A DNA stretch of 64,000 nucleotides, taken from contig NZ_JAURVJ010000173.1 in assembly GCF_030655615.1 (NCBI RefSeq), forward strand, positions 1 through 64,000, in the 5' to 3' direction. The notes beneath the pieces were generated by a model. That model saw only the letters and a program-made list of their open reading frames with translations, did no database searches and was not told the origin of the DNA. This document shows, piece after piece, positions 52,381-61,534 of this stretch. The stretch is from Nocardioides sp. (lineage in GTDB: Bacteria > Actinomycetota > Actinomycetes > Propionibacteriales > Nocardioidaceae). The position numbers and the translations under genes are program-made. Every line of letters starts with the position of its first letter. Position 1 is the first letter of the stretch.

Positions 52381-53271
52381 TCACCAGGGGCCACCGAAGG
52401 CGGTGTCGGTGTTGGCGTCGATGGCACGGCAGAGGGTCTCGAGGTCGTCGCCGCGGACCTCGGCCATCGCCCGGACGGTGAGCGGGACGAGGTAGGACGC
52501 GTTGGGACGGCCGCGGAAGGGCGTCGGCGTGAGGTAGGGCGCGTCGGTCTCGACGAGCACGCGGTCGAGGGGGGCCAGGACCAGGGCGTCGCGCTGGGGC
52601 TGGGCGTTCTTGAAGGTGACGGTGCCGGCGAAGGACAGGTGGGCGCCGCGGTCGAGGCACTGCCGGGCGAAGGTGGCGTCACCGGAGAAGCAGTGCATGA
52701 CCCAGCGCTCGGGCGCGCCCTCCTCGTCGATGACGGCCAGCACCTCGTCGTGCGCGTCGCGGTCGTGGATGACCAGCGTCTTGTCGAGGCGCTTCGCGAG
52801 GTCGATGTGGGCGCGGAACGACGCGACCTGGGCGGCGCGGCCGTTCTCGCCGGTGCGGAAGTGGTCGAGCCCGGTCTCCCCCACCGCGCGCACCTTCGGG
52901 TGCGCCTGGGCCAGGGTCTCGATCTCGGCGAGCGCCTCGTCGAGGCGCCCGGCCGCGGCCAGCCTCGGGGCCTCGTTGGGGTGCAGGGCCACGCCGGCCA
53001 CGAGGGCGTCGTAGGACGACGCGGCCTCGACCGCCCACCGCGCGCCGGGCAGGTCGCAGCCGATCTGGACGATCCGCGTGACCCCGACCGCGTGCGCGGC
53101 GGCGAGGGCGTCGTCGGTGGTGAGCCACTCGCCGTCGGCGATGTCGAGGTGGCAGTGGTTGTCGACGACGGGGTGCGGCAGCGGCGCGGGCGCCGGCGGG
53201 CGCTCGCGATCGCGCCGGGAGCCGCTCTTCTCCTCTGTCGGCGCGCGCTCGCGGGTCGGCTCGGTGGTCAT
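52381..53271 (-). CDS. tatD: TatD-family metal-dependent DNase
   Basis: A 296-residue TIM-barrel hydrolase with 3'-5' exonuclease-type activity in the family. Metal ligands are seen in VVDNHCHLDIADG near 36, GETGLDHF (Glu), VIHDRDAHDE, MHCFSGD and ETDAPYL. The first 33 residues are charged and non-conserved. It precedes rpfB, as in Mycobacterium. An unusual 12-bp tandem repeat lies just upstream of its ATG. Confidence 0.92.
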   Translation of the reverse strand: MTTEPTRERAPTEEKSGSRRDRERPPAPAPLPHPVVDNHCHLDIADGEWLTTDDALAAAHAVGVTRIVQIGCDLPGARWAVEAASSYDALVAGVALHPNEAPRLAAAGRLDEALAEIETLAQAHPKVRAVGETGLDHFRTGENGRAAQVASFRAHIDLAKRLDKTLVIHDRDAHDEVLAVIDEEGAPERWVMHCFSGDATFARQCLDRGAHLSFAGTVTFKNAQPQRDALVLAPLDRVLVETDAPYLTPTPFRGRPNASYLVPLTVRAMAEVRGDDLETLCRAIDANTDTAFGGPW

Positions 53272-53273
53272 GC

Positions 53274-53321
53274 CGGGCTCACGACCGGGCTCACGAACGG
53301 GCTCACGAACGGGCTCATGAG
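53274..53321. repeat. 12-bp tandem repeat (x4) upstream of tatD
   Basis: Four consecutive units of CGGGCTCACGAA type, the last reading CGGGCTCATGAG. On the minus strand it occupies the three-to-fifty-base leader of tatD and the end of the hydrolase gene. It is not in frame with either coding sequence as a domain. Confidence 0.85.
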
Positions 53322-54175
53322 GTGGCCATCCGCTCGAGGATCGCCTCGGCGGCGGCCTCGGGGGCGTGGGTCGGGATCCAGTGGTCGACGCCGGCGAGTA
53401 CGACGAGCTCGAAGTCGGCGTCGACCAGCGCCGCCGTGCCGTCGACGCCCGCGCGGCCCACGAAGTCGTCGCCGTCGCTCCACACCAGCGTGGTCGGCAC
53501 GGTGACCCGCGCGGCCGTCTGGCGACGGTCGGTGAAGGGCAGGCCGCGGTAGTAGGCCACCCCGCCGGGGAACGCGCCGTAGTCGACGATCTCCTCGCGG
53601 AAGCGGGCGACGTCGTCGCGCGACATCCCGCTGCCGCGCAGGCTCCGGTCGAAGATCCCGCGGGGGCGGGCGGCCAGGAGCTCGGGCACGGCCGGCACCT
53701 GGAAGGCGAGCATGTACCAGGACTTCAGTCCCTGGGTGGAGCGCACGAGCGAGCGCAGGTAGGCGCGCGGGTGCGGGATCGAGAGCGACGTCCAGGACCG
53801 CACCCGGTCGGCGTGTGCAGCCACGACCGCCCAGCCCACGATCGCGCCCCAGTCGTGGCCGACCAGGTGCACCCGGCCGCCGAGCACGTCGATCAGCGCG
53901 GCGACGTCGTCGGCCAGCTCGGCCGTCCGGTAGTCGCGGCGGCGCGTCGGGCGGGCGCGCGGCGAGTAGCCGCGCTGGTCGGGCGCGACCGTCCGGTAGC
54001 CCTGCGCGTGCAGCAGCGGCGCGACGAGCCGCCAGCACGACGCGCGCTCGGGGAACCCGTGCAGCAGCACCACCACCTCGCCGTCGATCGGGCCCTCGTC
54101 GACCACGTCGAAGACGAGCCCGTCGCGCGTGAACTCGGTGATCCGGCCGACCGGCGCCGTCGGGAGGGCGCTCAC
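53315..54175 (-). CDS. alpha/beta hydrolase, epoxide hydrolase-like
   Basis: A 286-residue soluble alpha/beta-hydrolase. The oxyanion motif is [12 protein letters not shown] near residue 38, the nucleophile Asp is in [11 protein letters not shown] near 107, and the catalytic His near [11 protein letters not shown]. This HGFPE/GHDWG combination is that of epoxide hydrolases and haloalkane dehalogenases; the former is more likely. Its ATG overlaps the rsmI stop by four bases, so it is co-translated with rsmI. Confidence 0.85.
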   Translation of the reverse strand: MSALPTAPVGRITEFTRDGLVFDVVDEGPIDGEVVVLLHGFPERASCWRLVAPLLHAQGYRTVAPDQRGYSPRARPTRRRDYRTAELADDVAALIDVLGGRVHLVGHDWGAIVGWAVVAAHADRVRSWTSLSIPHPRAYLRSLVRSTQGLKSWYMLAFQVPAVPELLAARPRGIFDRSLRGSGMSRDDVARFREEIVDYGAFPGGVAYYRGLPFTDRRQTAARVTVPTTLVWSDGDDFVGRAGVDGTAALVDADFELVVLAGVDHWIPTHAPEAAAEAILERMATS

Positions 54176-55029
54176 GAGGCGTGCACGAGGTTGTAGACGT
54201 CGCGCTTGGGAACGCCGGCCAGCTTGGCGACCTCGACGATCGCGTCCTTGCGGCTCATGCCCCGATCCTCCCGTTCGGCGACGGCGGCCCGCAGGGTCGA
54301 CTCATCGGTCGAGATGGCGGGTACGTCGTCCGCACCGGCCACCACCAGGGTGACCTCGCCCCGGACCCCGTCGGACGCCCACGCCGCGAGCTCGGCCAGA
54401 CCCCCTCGGCGTACCTCCTCGTGGGTCTTGGTCAGCTCGCGGCACACCGCACCCGGCCGCTCGTCGCCCCACGCCTCGGCCATCGCCGCCAGCGTCGCGG
54501 CCGTGCGGTGCGGCGCCTCGAAGAACACCATCGTGCGCTGCTCGCCGGCCAGCGCGGCCAGCCGACGGGCCCGCTCCCCCGCCTTGCGCGGCAGGAACCC
54601 CTCGAAGCAGAACCGGTCGACCGGCAGCCCCGACACCGCGAGCGCGGTCAGGACGGCGGACGGCCCGGGCACCGCGGTCACCAGGACCCCGGCGGCCACC
54701 GCCGCGGAGACGAGCCGGTAGCCCGGGTCGGACACGCTCGGCATGCCGGCGTCGGTCACCAGCAGCACCCGCTCACCGGCCAGCAGCGCCTCGAGCAGCA
54801 CCGGGGTGCGCTGCTGCTCGTTGCCCTCGAAGTAGGACACGATCCGCCCGCCCACCGTGACCCCGAGGTCACCGGTCAGCCGCTTGAGGCGCCGCGTGTC
54901 CTCGGCGGCGACCACGTCGGCACCGGCGAGCTCCTCGGCCAGCCGGGGCGGCGCGTCGGCCACCCGCCCGATCGGGGTCGCGGCCAGCACCAGGACGCCG
55001 GGCTCGGTGTTGCTCACCTGCTCGATCAT
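54172..55029 (-). CDS. rsmI: 16S rRNA 2'-O-methyltransferase RsmI
   Basis: A 285-residue tetrapyrrole-methylase-fold enzyme that 2'-O-methylates C1402 of 16S rRNA. Signatures are [18 protein letters not shown] near 11, [25 protein letters not shown] and [15 protein letters not shown] 55029 is used; a GTG at 55038 would add three residues. Divergent from pmt, as in Mycobacterium, with a 26-bp palindrome between them. Confidence 0.93.
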   Translation of the reverse strand: MIEQVSNTEPGVLVLAATPIGRVADAPPRLAEELAGADVVAAEDTRRLKRLTGDLGVTVGGRIVSYFEGNEQQRTPVLLEALLAGERVLLVTDAGMPSVSDPGYRLVSAAVAAGVLVTAVPGPSAVLTALAVSGLPVDRFCFEGFLPRKAGERARRLAALAGEQRTMVFFEAPHRTAATLAAMAEAWGDERPGAVCRELTKTHEEVRRGGLAELAAWASDGVRGEVTLVVAGADDVPAISTDESTLRAAVAEREDRGMSRKDAIVEVAKLAGVPKRDVYNLVHAS

Positions 55030-55055
55030 GGCAGGCACGACAGCCGGACCACGCC

Positions 55056-55081
55056 GACCCGTCGTAGATCTACGACGGGTC
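55056..55081. promoter_or_regulatory. 26-bp perfect palindrome between rsmI and pmt
   Basis: GACCCGTCGTAGA and TCTACGACGGGTC meet head to head at GATC. It is 26 bases upstream of the rsmI ATG and ends 23 bases before the TAGGAT -10 box of pmt. In a divergent promoter region an operator is more likely than a terminator; the binder is unknown. Confidence 0.6.
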
Positions 55082-55118
55082 AGCGTGGGTGGAGGACGGG
55101 AACGTAGGATTCCGGCTC

Positions 55119-56945
55119 GTGACCACGCTGCAGGAGCCGCCGCGCGCCGGCGACCCCGGTGACCCCGGCGACCGTGGCGACGGGAGAGACGACTCCGCCA
55201 GCAGGGCCGGGGCGACCGGGCTGTCCGAGACCGCCGACGGCCGGCCGGTCCCCACGGCGTGGCAGCGGGCGCGCGGGCGGGCCGTCGGGCTCGAGTCGCG
55301 CCTCAACGACCGCTTCGCCGCCTGGGCGGCCGCGCTCGCGGTCTCCGGGCTCGCGCTCGGGATGCGGCTCTGGCACCTCGGCACCCCCGACCGGTTCGCG
55401 TTCGACGAGACCTACTACGCCAAGGACGCGTGGGGCCTGCTCAACCAGGGCTACGTCCGCAACTACCAGGAGAAGCCCGGCGGCAAGGAGATCAACGACG
55501 CCATCCTGAGCGGCCAGGTCAAGGGCATCTGGGGCGACGGGCCGTCGATGGAGGTCCACCCCGAGGCCGGCAAGTGGATGATCGCGCTCGGCGAGAAGGC
55601 CTTCGGGATGGACCCGTTCGGCTGGCGCATCTCGGCCGCGGTCGTCGGCACGCTGATGGTGCTGATCATGTGCCGCCTCGTCCGACGGATGACCGGCTCC
55701 ACCGTGCTCGGCTGCCTGGCCGGGCTCCTGATGGCCTTCGACGGCCTCCACTTCGTGCTCTCGCGCCTCGCGCTGCTCGACATCTTCCTGGCGTTCTTCC
55801 TGCTCTGCGGCGTCGCGTGCATCGTCAACGACCGCGACTGGTACCGCGCCAAGCTGGGTCGCCTCGTCGACGACGCCACCCCCGACTCCAGCTCGTGGGG
55901 TCCCGTCCGCGGCCTGCTCTTCCGGCCCTGGATGCTCGCGGCCGGCGTCAGCTTCGGCCTCGCGATCGGCACCAAGTGGACCGCGCTCTACCCGCTGGCG
56001 GCCTTCGGGCTGCTCGCGTGGCTGTGGAGCGCGGGCGCACGGCGCTCCTTCGGGGTGCGCCACGCGACCGCGCGGTCGGTCCTCGCGGACGGCGTACCCG
56101 CGTTCGTGCAGCTGGTCCTCGTGGCCTTCTTCGTCTACGTCGTGTCGTGGACCGGCTGGCTGGTGCACGCCGACGACTACGAGCAGGCGCTCTCGTCGAC
56201 GCAGTACACCGGCTTCACCGAGGAGCGACCCTGCGTCACGGGCGCCGACGGCGAGCTCACCACCGACAACGTCAGCGACGACTCGGCGCAGTGGCCCACG
56301 GCGACCGAGCCCGACGCCAGCGGGCTCGGCGAGGTCGTCCAGTCGCTGCGGTCGCTCTGGTACTACCACCACGACGTCTACATCTTCCACACCCACTACC
56401 TCAACTGCAGCAGCCACACCTACCAGTCGCAGCCGTCGGGCTGGCTCCTCGTCAACCGCCCCGTCGGCGCCGCGACCCAGCTCGAGATCCAGCCCGGACA
56501 GCAGGGCTGCAACGCGCCCGCCGGCAGCGAGTGCTACCGCCAGGTGCTGCTCATCGGCACCCCGATCCTGTGGTGGGGCGGCATCCTCGCCCTCATCGCG
56601 GCCGGCGTCCTCTGGGTCGGCGCACGGGACTGGCGCTTCGGCGTCGCCGTGGTCGGCGTCCTGTCGACCTGGTTGCCCTGGCTGCAGTACGACGACCGAC
56701 CGATCTTCTTCTTCTACGCGATCGCGTCGCTGCCCTTCATCGTGCTCGCGATCGTGCTCTGCCTCGGCAAGCTCATCGGCTCGTCCCGACAACCCTCGCC
56801 GCGGCGTACGACGGGCGTGATCGTGGCCGGGTCGTTCTTCGTGCTGGTCGTGCTCAACTTCGCGTACTTCTACCCGATCCTGTCCTACGAGGTCATCCCC
56901 AAGGCCGACTGGATCGACCGCATGTGGTTCTCGAGGTGGATATGA
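55119..56945 (+). CDS. pmt: protein O-mannosyltransferase (PMT family)
   Basis: A 608-residue polytopic membrane enzyme that transfers mannose from polyprenyl phosphate to Ser/Thr of exported proteins. The catalytic acidic pair is in [14 protein letters not shown] near residue 92, in the first extracellular loop. Eleven or so hydrophobic segments follow. The first 60 residues are hydrophilic and low-complexity. GTG 55119 follows TAGGAT by eight bases. Its position facing rsmI matches Mycobacterium Rv1002c-Rv1003. Confidence 0.9.
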   Translation: MTTLQEPPRAGDPGDPGDRGDGRDDSASRAGATGLSETADGRPVPTAWQRARGRAVGLESRLNDRFAAWAAALAVSGLALGMRLWHLGTPDRFAFDETYYAKDAWGLLNQGYVRNYQEKPGGKEINDAILSGQVKGIWGDGPSMEVHPEAGKWMIALGEKAFGMDPFGWRISAAVVGTLMVLIMCRLVRRMTGSTVLGCLAGLLMAFDGLHFVLSRLALLDIFLAFFLLCGVACIVNDRDWYRAKLGRLVDDATPDSSSWGPVRGLLFRPWMLAAGVSFGLAIGTKWTALYPLAAFGLLAWLWSAGARRSFGVRHATARSVLADGVPAFVQLVLVAFFVYVVSWTGWLVHADDYEQALSSTQYTGFTEERPCVTGADGELTTDNVSDDSAQWPTATEPDASGLGEVVQSLRSLWYYHHDVYIFHTHYLNCSSHTYQSQPSGWLLVNRPVGAATQLEIQPGQQGCNAPAGSECYRQVLLIGTPILWWGGILALIAAGVLWVGARDWRFGVAVVGVLSTWLPWLQYDDRPIFFFYAIASLPFIVLAIVLCLGKLIGSSRQPSPRRTTGVIVAGSFFVLVVLNFAYFYPILSYEVIPKADWIDRMWFSRWI

Positions 56946-57361
56946 CGTCCTGGACCCCCGGCTGGGGCGCGTTCCCCGAGCCGCTGCTCGAGTTCTGGAC
57001 CGAGCGGCACCTCTGCAGCCTCACGACGCTGCGGCCCGACGGCCGCCCGCACCTGGTGCCGGTGGGGGTCGCCCTCGACCACGAGCGCGAGTGCGCGTGG
57101 GTGATCACGGGCGGCGGCTCGCGCAAGGTGCAGAACCTGCTCGCCGCCGGGGCCGAGGGCGGGCTGGTCGCGGCCGGCGCCGTCGACGGTGCGCGCTGGT
57201 CGACGCTCGAGGGCGTCGGCGTCGTGGTGCACGACCCGGAGTCGGTCGCCCGCGCGGTGGAGCGGTACGCCGCCCGCTACCGGACCCCCCGGGTCAACCC
57301 CGAGCGGGTGGCGATCCGGATCAGCGTCACGCGCTTCGTGGGTTCGGCCGGACTCTTCTGA
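56942..57361 (+). CDS. PPOX-fold flavin or F420-dependent oxidoreductase
   Basis: A 139-residue split-barrel protein. Features are HLCSLTTLRPDGRPHLVPVGVALD near residue 23 and VAIRISVTRFVG at the end, as in the F420-binding TIGR03618-type group. The reduced substrate is unknown. ATG 56942 overlaps the pmt stop by four bases, so it is co-translated, an unexpected pairing with a mannosyltransferase. Converges on the secreted hydrolase gene. Confidence 0.8.
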   Translation: MTSWTPGWGAFPEPLLEFWTERHLCSLTTLRPDGRPHLVPVGVALDHERECAWVITGGGSRKVQNLLAAGAEGGLVAAGAVDGARWSTLEGVGVVVHDPESVARAVERYAARYRTPRVNPERVAIRISVTRFVGSAGLF

Positions 57362-57368
57362 GGGACCG

Positions 57369-58211
57369 CTAGCCCGCGGACTGCTCGGGCGGGGTGTCGG
57401 ACGGCGGCGAGGGACCGTCACCCAGGCAGAAGTCGCCGAAGGCGACGAGGTCGATCGGGTCGAAGTGGGACGGGTCCTCGTGGGGGCCGGTCACCAGGTG
57501 GTAGGTGATGTCGAGACCGCGGCCGGTCAGCTGGGAGATCAGCGCGCCGGCGTTGTCGCGCAGCTCGACGAGCTCGTCGTCGGGCGAGGCCACGACGCGG
57601 TAGCGGGTGTCGTCGGGCAGGTCGTCGATGTGACGGACCGGGTTGCGGTCCTCGGGCACGGGGCCGCCGTAGGCCTCGGCGATGAACCGGCGGGCGCCGG
57701 CCACGCGGTCCATCTCGGTGAGGGCGATGGCCGGCTTGACGCCGTACCAGCACGGCGGCGGCTCGGCGCCGTGGAGCATCGCGTTGAGCGAGACCGCACC
57801 GCCCATCGAGCCGGTGACCCACAGCGAGGTCCGGACACCGGCCTTGTCCTCGGCCCACTCGGTGAGGAGCTTGACGTCCTCGGTGGAGGCCTCGTTGCCC
57901 CACGACTCGTCGTGGAACGTGGAGGACGCGACGGCCCAGCCGGACCGCAGCAGGCCGCCGAGCCAGGGACCGTCGATGCGGTCGTCGACGCTGCCGCCCT
58001 GGCCGTGGAAGTAGATCGCGAGCCCGCGGGGCTTGGCGTCGCCGGTCGGCAGCGTCACGCGGACCTGCTGGCCGTCGAGCTCGCCGCGGATGACCCCGCC
58101 GGCCTTCTCACCGCTCGCGCCGGACGTCGCGCCCACCAGCAGCAGCGCGATGAGGGCGACGACGAGGAGACGCACGAGCAACGATGCTCGTGCCAGCAGC
58201 TTGGCGCGCAT
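57369..58211 (-). CDS. exported alpha/beta hydrolase
   Basis: A 280-residue exported hydrolase with a signal peptide at 1-34 (LLVRLLVVALIALLLVGA). The oxyanion segment AIYFHGQGGSVDD is near 70 and the nucleophile GSMGGAVS near 133. A catalytic His is expected in GPHEDPSHFDP. The substrate is not evident; its size and motifs resemble bacterial lipase/esterase or dienelactone hydrolase-like enzymes. ATG 58211 has AGGAGG. A PafBC-type promoter lies just upstream, placing it in the DNA-damage regulon. Confidence 0.75.
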   Translation of the reverse strand: MRAKLLARASLLVRLLVVALIALLLVGATSGASGEKAGGVIRGELDGQQVRVTLPTGDAKPRGLAIYFHGQGGSVDDRIDGPWLGGLLRSGWAVASSTFHDESWGNEASTEDVKLLTEWAEDKAGVRTSLWVTGSMGGAVSLNAMLHGAEPPPCWYGVKPAIALTEMDRVAGARRFIAEAYGGPVPEDRNPVRHIDDLPDDTRYRVVASPDDELVELRDNAGALISQLTGRGLDITYHLVTGPHEDPSHFDPIDLVAFGDFCLGDGPSPPSDTPPEQSAG

Positions 58212-58260
58212 GTCTGCCTCCTGTCGGCGAGGGTGGAGCGGCCTGCTCGGGACGCGCCAG

Positions 58261-58283
58261 ATTCTAGGTCCGACCACCGACAA
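58261..58283 (-). promoter_or_regulatory. PafBC-type promoter of the exported hydrolase
   Basis: TTGTCGGTG (58283-58275 on the minus strand), eight bases, then TAGAAT (58266-58261). All defined positions match the damage-promoter motif. The start of transcription is about 45 bases before the ATG. Confidence 0.85.
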
Positions 58284-58321
58284 GTCCGGAATCGACCGCG
58301 ATGTGGCAGCGGACCGTGCCG

Positions 58322-60472
58322 TCAGGCACGCGCCTCGCGGGCGGTGAGCGCGTCGGTGAGCAGCCCCACGAGCGCCTCGGTCTGGATGTCGGCGGAGGAG
58401 CCGACCTCCTCGTCGGACCCGTCGAGGGCCCGCGCGGCCAGGCCGGCCTTGCTGTCGATCAGCTCGGCCACCTTGGTGTCGACGGTCTGGGCGGCGATGA
58501 CGCGCCAGGCGGTGACGGGCTGGTCCTGGCCGATCCGGTGCACCCGGTCGATGGCCTGGGTCTGCTCGGCGTCGGTCCAGGACAGCTCGGCCAGGACGAC
58601 GTTGGAGGAGACCTGGAGGTTGAGCCCGACGCCGGCCGCGGTGAGCGAGCAGACGGCGATCGCCACGTCGGGGTCGTTGACGAAGGCGTCGATGTTGGCC
58701 TGGCGGGTCTTGGGCGACTGGTCGCCGCGCACCGAGGCCGACTTGATGCCGCGCTTGGCGAAGAGCGCCTCGGCCTGGTCCATGACGTCGACGTGCTTGG
58801 CGAAGAACACGACCTTGCCGACGTTGCGCGCCAGCTGGGCCGCGTAGTCGGCGGCGAGGCCGGCCTTGGCCTGGCCGATCCGGCGCATCATCGTGAAGAC
58901 GTTCTCGCCGTCGCCCTTGCCCGAGCCGGTGGTGTCCTCGCGCTCCCAGGTGGCGACCCGGCGTACGAGCTCGTGGTCGATGCCCTCGGTCGTGACGCCG
59001 GTACGACGGGTGGCCAGCGCCATGTCGTAGCGCTCGACGAGCCGGCGCGCGAGCTCGCGCTCGGCCTCGCGGATGGAGCGACCGACCTCGCCCTCGAGCT
59101 CGACGGGCAGGTCGGCGATCCGGCGCGCGGGGATGTCGGAGGCGACGTCGACCTTGCGACGACGCACGATGCCGAGGTCGATGACCGCGGCCCGGGCCGC
59201 GGGGTAGAACGGTGGGTCGATGGGCGTGAGCCCGGTGTCCTCGAGCCGGTCCATCAGCGGCGCCATCGGCTTCTTCTCGTCGATCCAGCCGAGGAACTGC
59301 CAGATGGCGCGGAAGTCGTCGATGTCGTTGATGAGCGGGGTGCCGGTCAGCGCCGTCATCAGCGGCCGCGTGGTGCGGGCCCGGATCGAGTCGGCGATCT
59401 GCAGCACGTGCTGGGAGCGCTGCGAGGACTTGTTCTTGATGAAGTGGGCCTCGTCGACGACCATGCCCTTGAAGCCGTGGTGGCGCATCCAGCCGACGTG
59501 GCGGTCGAGGATCTCGTAGTTGACGATGACGATGTCGGCGTAGCCGTCGATGTCGTGGCCGTTGCCGTGGATCACCGTCGACGTGCGGTGCGGGGTCCAG
59601 AGACTGACCTCGCGGGCCCAGTTGGTCTTGACGACGCTCGGCACGACGACGAGCAGCGGGAAGGCGTCCGCGGCCTGCGCGGCGAGCAGCGCCTGCGCGG
59701 TCTTGCCGAGGCCGGGCTCGTCGGCGAGCAGGAAGGTCCGGTGGCCGGCGGCCGCGGCGGCGACCAGCTGGGCCTGGTGGTGCATGAGCTCGAGGCCGAC
59801 CGGCGCCTTGATCGAGGAGTCCTCGGGCAGCGTCATGCAGGACGACGCCCCGCCGGCGGCCCGCTCGAACGACTCGAGCAGCGGCTCGATGAGCTCCCAG
59901 CCGGCGAGCCGCCGGGCGTGGGTGGGACGCGCGGCGCCGGTGAAGTCGGGCACGAGGAAGGGGTTGGCGAGCTGGTGCGAGAGCACCGACCGCGGGACGA
60001 CCTGACGCTCGGGGTCGTAGGTCGTGCTGGTCGGCTCGGGCGCGGTCTCCACCTCGGGCGCGACCTCGACGCCGGCGGCCTGGAGCATCTCGCGCTTGAG
60101 GTCGCGCGCGGCCTCGGACACCACGGCGTCCTCGGCCAGCAGCGACAGCAGCGACGTGTCGCGGGCGGTCGTCTTGGCGAGGATCGTGCCGATGCCGTCG
60201 AGCCGCTTGAGCTGGTCGGCGCGCTGCCCCTCGGTGATCTCGGGGTCGACCTTGACGCGCGTGCGCTCCTCACGGGCGAGCAGCGCCACGACCTGGAACT
60301 TGGTCCGGCTCGACGGCTTGACCTTGCCGCGCTGGGCGGCGCCCTCGACCTCGCGCACCGCGCGGGCGAGGATCGGGATGATCCCCTCGTTGTCGAGCTC
60401 GCGCCCACGGCGCTGCCGGGACTGACCTGTGGAGCGGGTAGCGCCGTTCTGGCGCTGGCCACCTCGAGCCAA
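58322..60472 (-). CDS. SNF2-family DNA-dependent ATPase/helicase
   Basis: A 716-residue SWI2/SNF2 protein. Motif I is LLADEPGLGKTAQALL near residue 255, motif II VVDEAHFIKNKSSQR, motif III ALTGTPL, motif V-VI SWTDAEQTQAIDRVHRIGQ. The first 200 residues are an extra N-terminal domain specific to the actinobacterial group. No nuclease domain is visible. The TTG start at 60472 is inferred because GGAGGAG lies just upstream, and the ATG at 60613 would place this ribosome site and a hairpin inside the protein. The function is in DNA repair or remodelling; unknown in detail. Confidence 0.85.
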   Translation of the reverse strand: MARGGQRQNGATRSTGQSRQRRGRELDNEGIIPILARAVREVEGAAQRGKVKPSSRTKFQVVALLAREERTRVKVDPEITEGQRADQLKRLDGIGTILAKTTARDTSLLSLLAEDAVVSEAARDLKREMLQAAGVEVAPEVETAPEPTSTTYDPERQVVPRSVLSHQLANPFLVPDFTGAARPTHARRLAGWELIEPLLESFERAAGGASSCMTLPEDSSIKAPVGLELMHHQAQLVAAAAAGHRTFLLADEPGLGKTAQALLAAQAADAFPLLVVVPSVVKTNWAREVSLWTPHRTSTVIHGNGHDIDGYADIVIVNYEILDRHVGWMRHHGFKGMVVDEAHFIKNKSSQRSQHVLQIADSIRARTTRPLMTALTGTPLINDIDDFRAIWQFLGWIDEKKPMAPLMDRLEDTGLTPIDPPFYPAARAAVIDLGIVRRRKVDVASDIPARRIADLPVELEGEVGRSIREAERELARRLVERYDMALATRRTGVTTEGIDHELVRRVATWEREDTTGSGKGDGENVFTMMRRIGQAKAGLAADYAAQLARNVGKVVFFAKHVDVMDQAEALFAKRGIKSASVRGDQSPKTRQANIDAFVNDPDVAIAVCSLTAAGVGLNLQVSSNVVLAELSWTDAEQTQAIDRVHRIGQDQPVTAWRVIAAQTVDTKVAELIDSKAGLAARALDGSDEEVGSSADIQTEALVGLLTDALTAREARA

Positions 60473-60492
60473 GGAACTCCTCCTCCGGAGCT

Positions 60493-60517
60493 GCGACACC
60501 CGCCGGGCGGGTGTCGC
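60493..60517 (-). other. 11-bp hairpin in the leader of the SNF2 gene
   Basis: 60493-60503 pairs perfectly with 60507-60517 around a 3-base loop, 21 bases before the TTG start and just outside the ribosome binding site. It lies in a 247-base gene-free leader (60473-60719), which otherwise shows only GC-rich sequence, a TAGAGT box at 60672-60667 and two 11-bp ATCACCGCCGG repeats at 60697-60718. Confidence 0.5.
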
Positions 60518-60719
60518 GGGGTACGCCGGGTGGCTGGCTGCGGTCCGGCGGCGGGCCCGGGGAGGGCGTCGCGCACGGCCCGGGGCGGTGGTCTCCGGCG
60601 GCGGTGCTGCCACGGGCTGGTGGGCCGTGTGGCGGGAACGCCGAGTCTCACTCCCGGCGTGCCTGCACTCTACCTCTCCCCCGGGAGGTGCGCGGCATCA
60701 CCGCCGGATCACCGCCGGA

Positions 60720-61433
60720 TCAGCTCTCAGACGGCGTGCCCGGTGCCGGCGGGAGCTCGGGCAGCTCGCGGTTCTCGACGATGTAGGCGGCCACGTCGCG
60801 CAGCTTGGTGCTGCTGCTCGAGGACAGCCGGCGCATCAGCTCGAAGCTCTGGTGCTGGGTGAGGCCGTAGCGCTCCATGACGATCCCCTGGGCCATCCCG
60901 ATGGTGTGCCGCGAGCCGATGGCGGTCTGCAGGTTGGTGGCCAGCTGGGCCGCCGACAGGGCGGTGGCGGCGTGGGTGCCGTAGATGAGGGCGAGGTCGA
61001 CGACGTCGTGGTCGGCGAACTTGCCCGGGCTGCGGCTGTAGAGGTTGAGGGCGCCGTAGGGCTGGTCGTTGCTGAGCAGCCGCACCGCGAGCATCGAGGC
61101 GACGCCGAGCTCGCGGGCCTCCGGTCCCCACCGGGGCCAGCGCGGGTCACCGCCGACGTTGCCGCTGCGGATCCACGCGCCCCGGTCGGAGGTCTCGACG
61201 CACGGCCCCTCGCCGAGCGCGTACTGCTGCTCGTCGGCGGCGGCCGCCATCGTGCCGCTCGCGGCGAGCGTCGCGTGGCCGGCGCGGGTCTGGATGGTGA
61301 GGCTGACCTCGTCGGCGTCGGCCACGAGGTCGGCCATCCGCAGCACGATGGTCGTGGCGGTGAGCGACGCGTCGGGCTCGGCCTGCAGGGCGGAAGCCAG
61401 GTCGGCGAAGGCGGAGCTGTCGTTGGCCGGCAC
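60720..61433 (-). CDS. GAF-ANTAR domain regulator
   Basis: A 237-residue cytosolic signalling protein. Residues about 20-160 are a GAF domain (VSLTIQTRAGHATLAASG; ALNLYSRSPGKFADHD). Residues about 165-225 are an ANTAR RNA-binding domain (IGMAQGIVMERYGLTQHQSFELMRRLSSSS). ANTAR proteins bind paired hexaloop RNA hairpins to cause antitermination. No typical target pair was found next to it. The start is GTG 61433. It is a single gene between the SNF2 and siderophore genes. Confidence 0.88.
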   Translation of the reverse strand: MPANDSSAFADLASALQAEPDASLTATTIVLRMADLVADADEVSLTIQTRAGHATLAASGTMAAAADEQQYALGEGPCVETSDRGAWIRSGNVGGDPRWPRWGPEARELGVASMLAVRLLSNDQPYGALNLYSRSPGKFADHDVVDLALIYGTHAATALSAAQLATNLQTAIGSRHTIGMAQGIVMERYGLTQHQSFELMRRLSSSSSTKLRDVAAYIVENRELPELPPAPGTPSES

Positions 61434-61534
61434 ACGGCCTCGTCTCGAGCTGGCAGGGTCGGCCCGGGTCTGGAGCCGTTCACCCCGACCCTACGTCACC
61501 CCTTCACCCCTTCGAACGAGGTCGGGGGCCAGCG

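Noticed and set aside
58301-60862. 853-residue open frame on the plus strand
   Set aside because: Antisense of the SNF2 gene; no domain.
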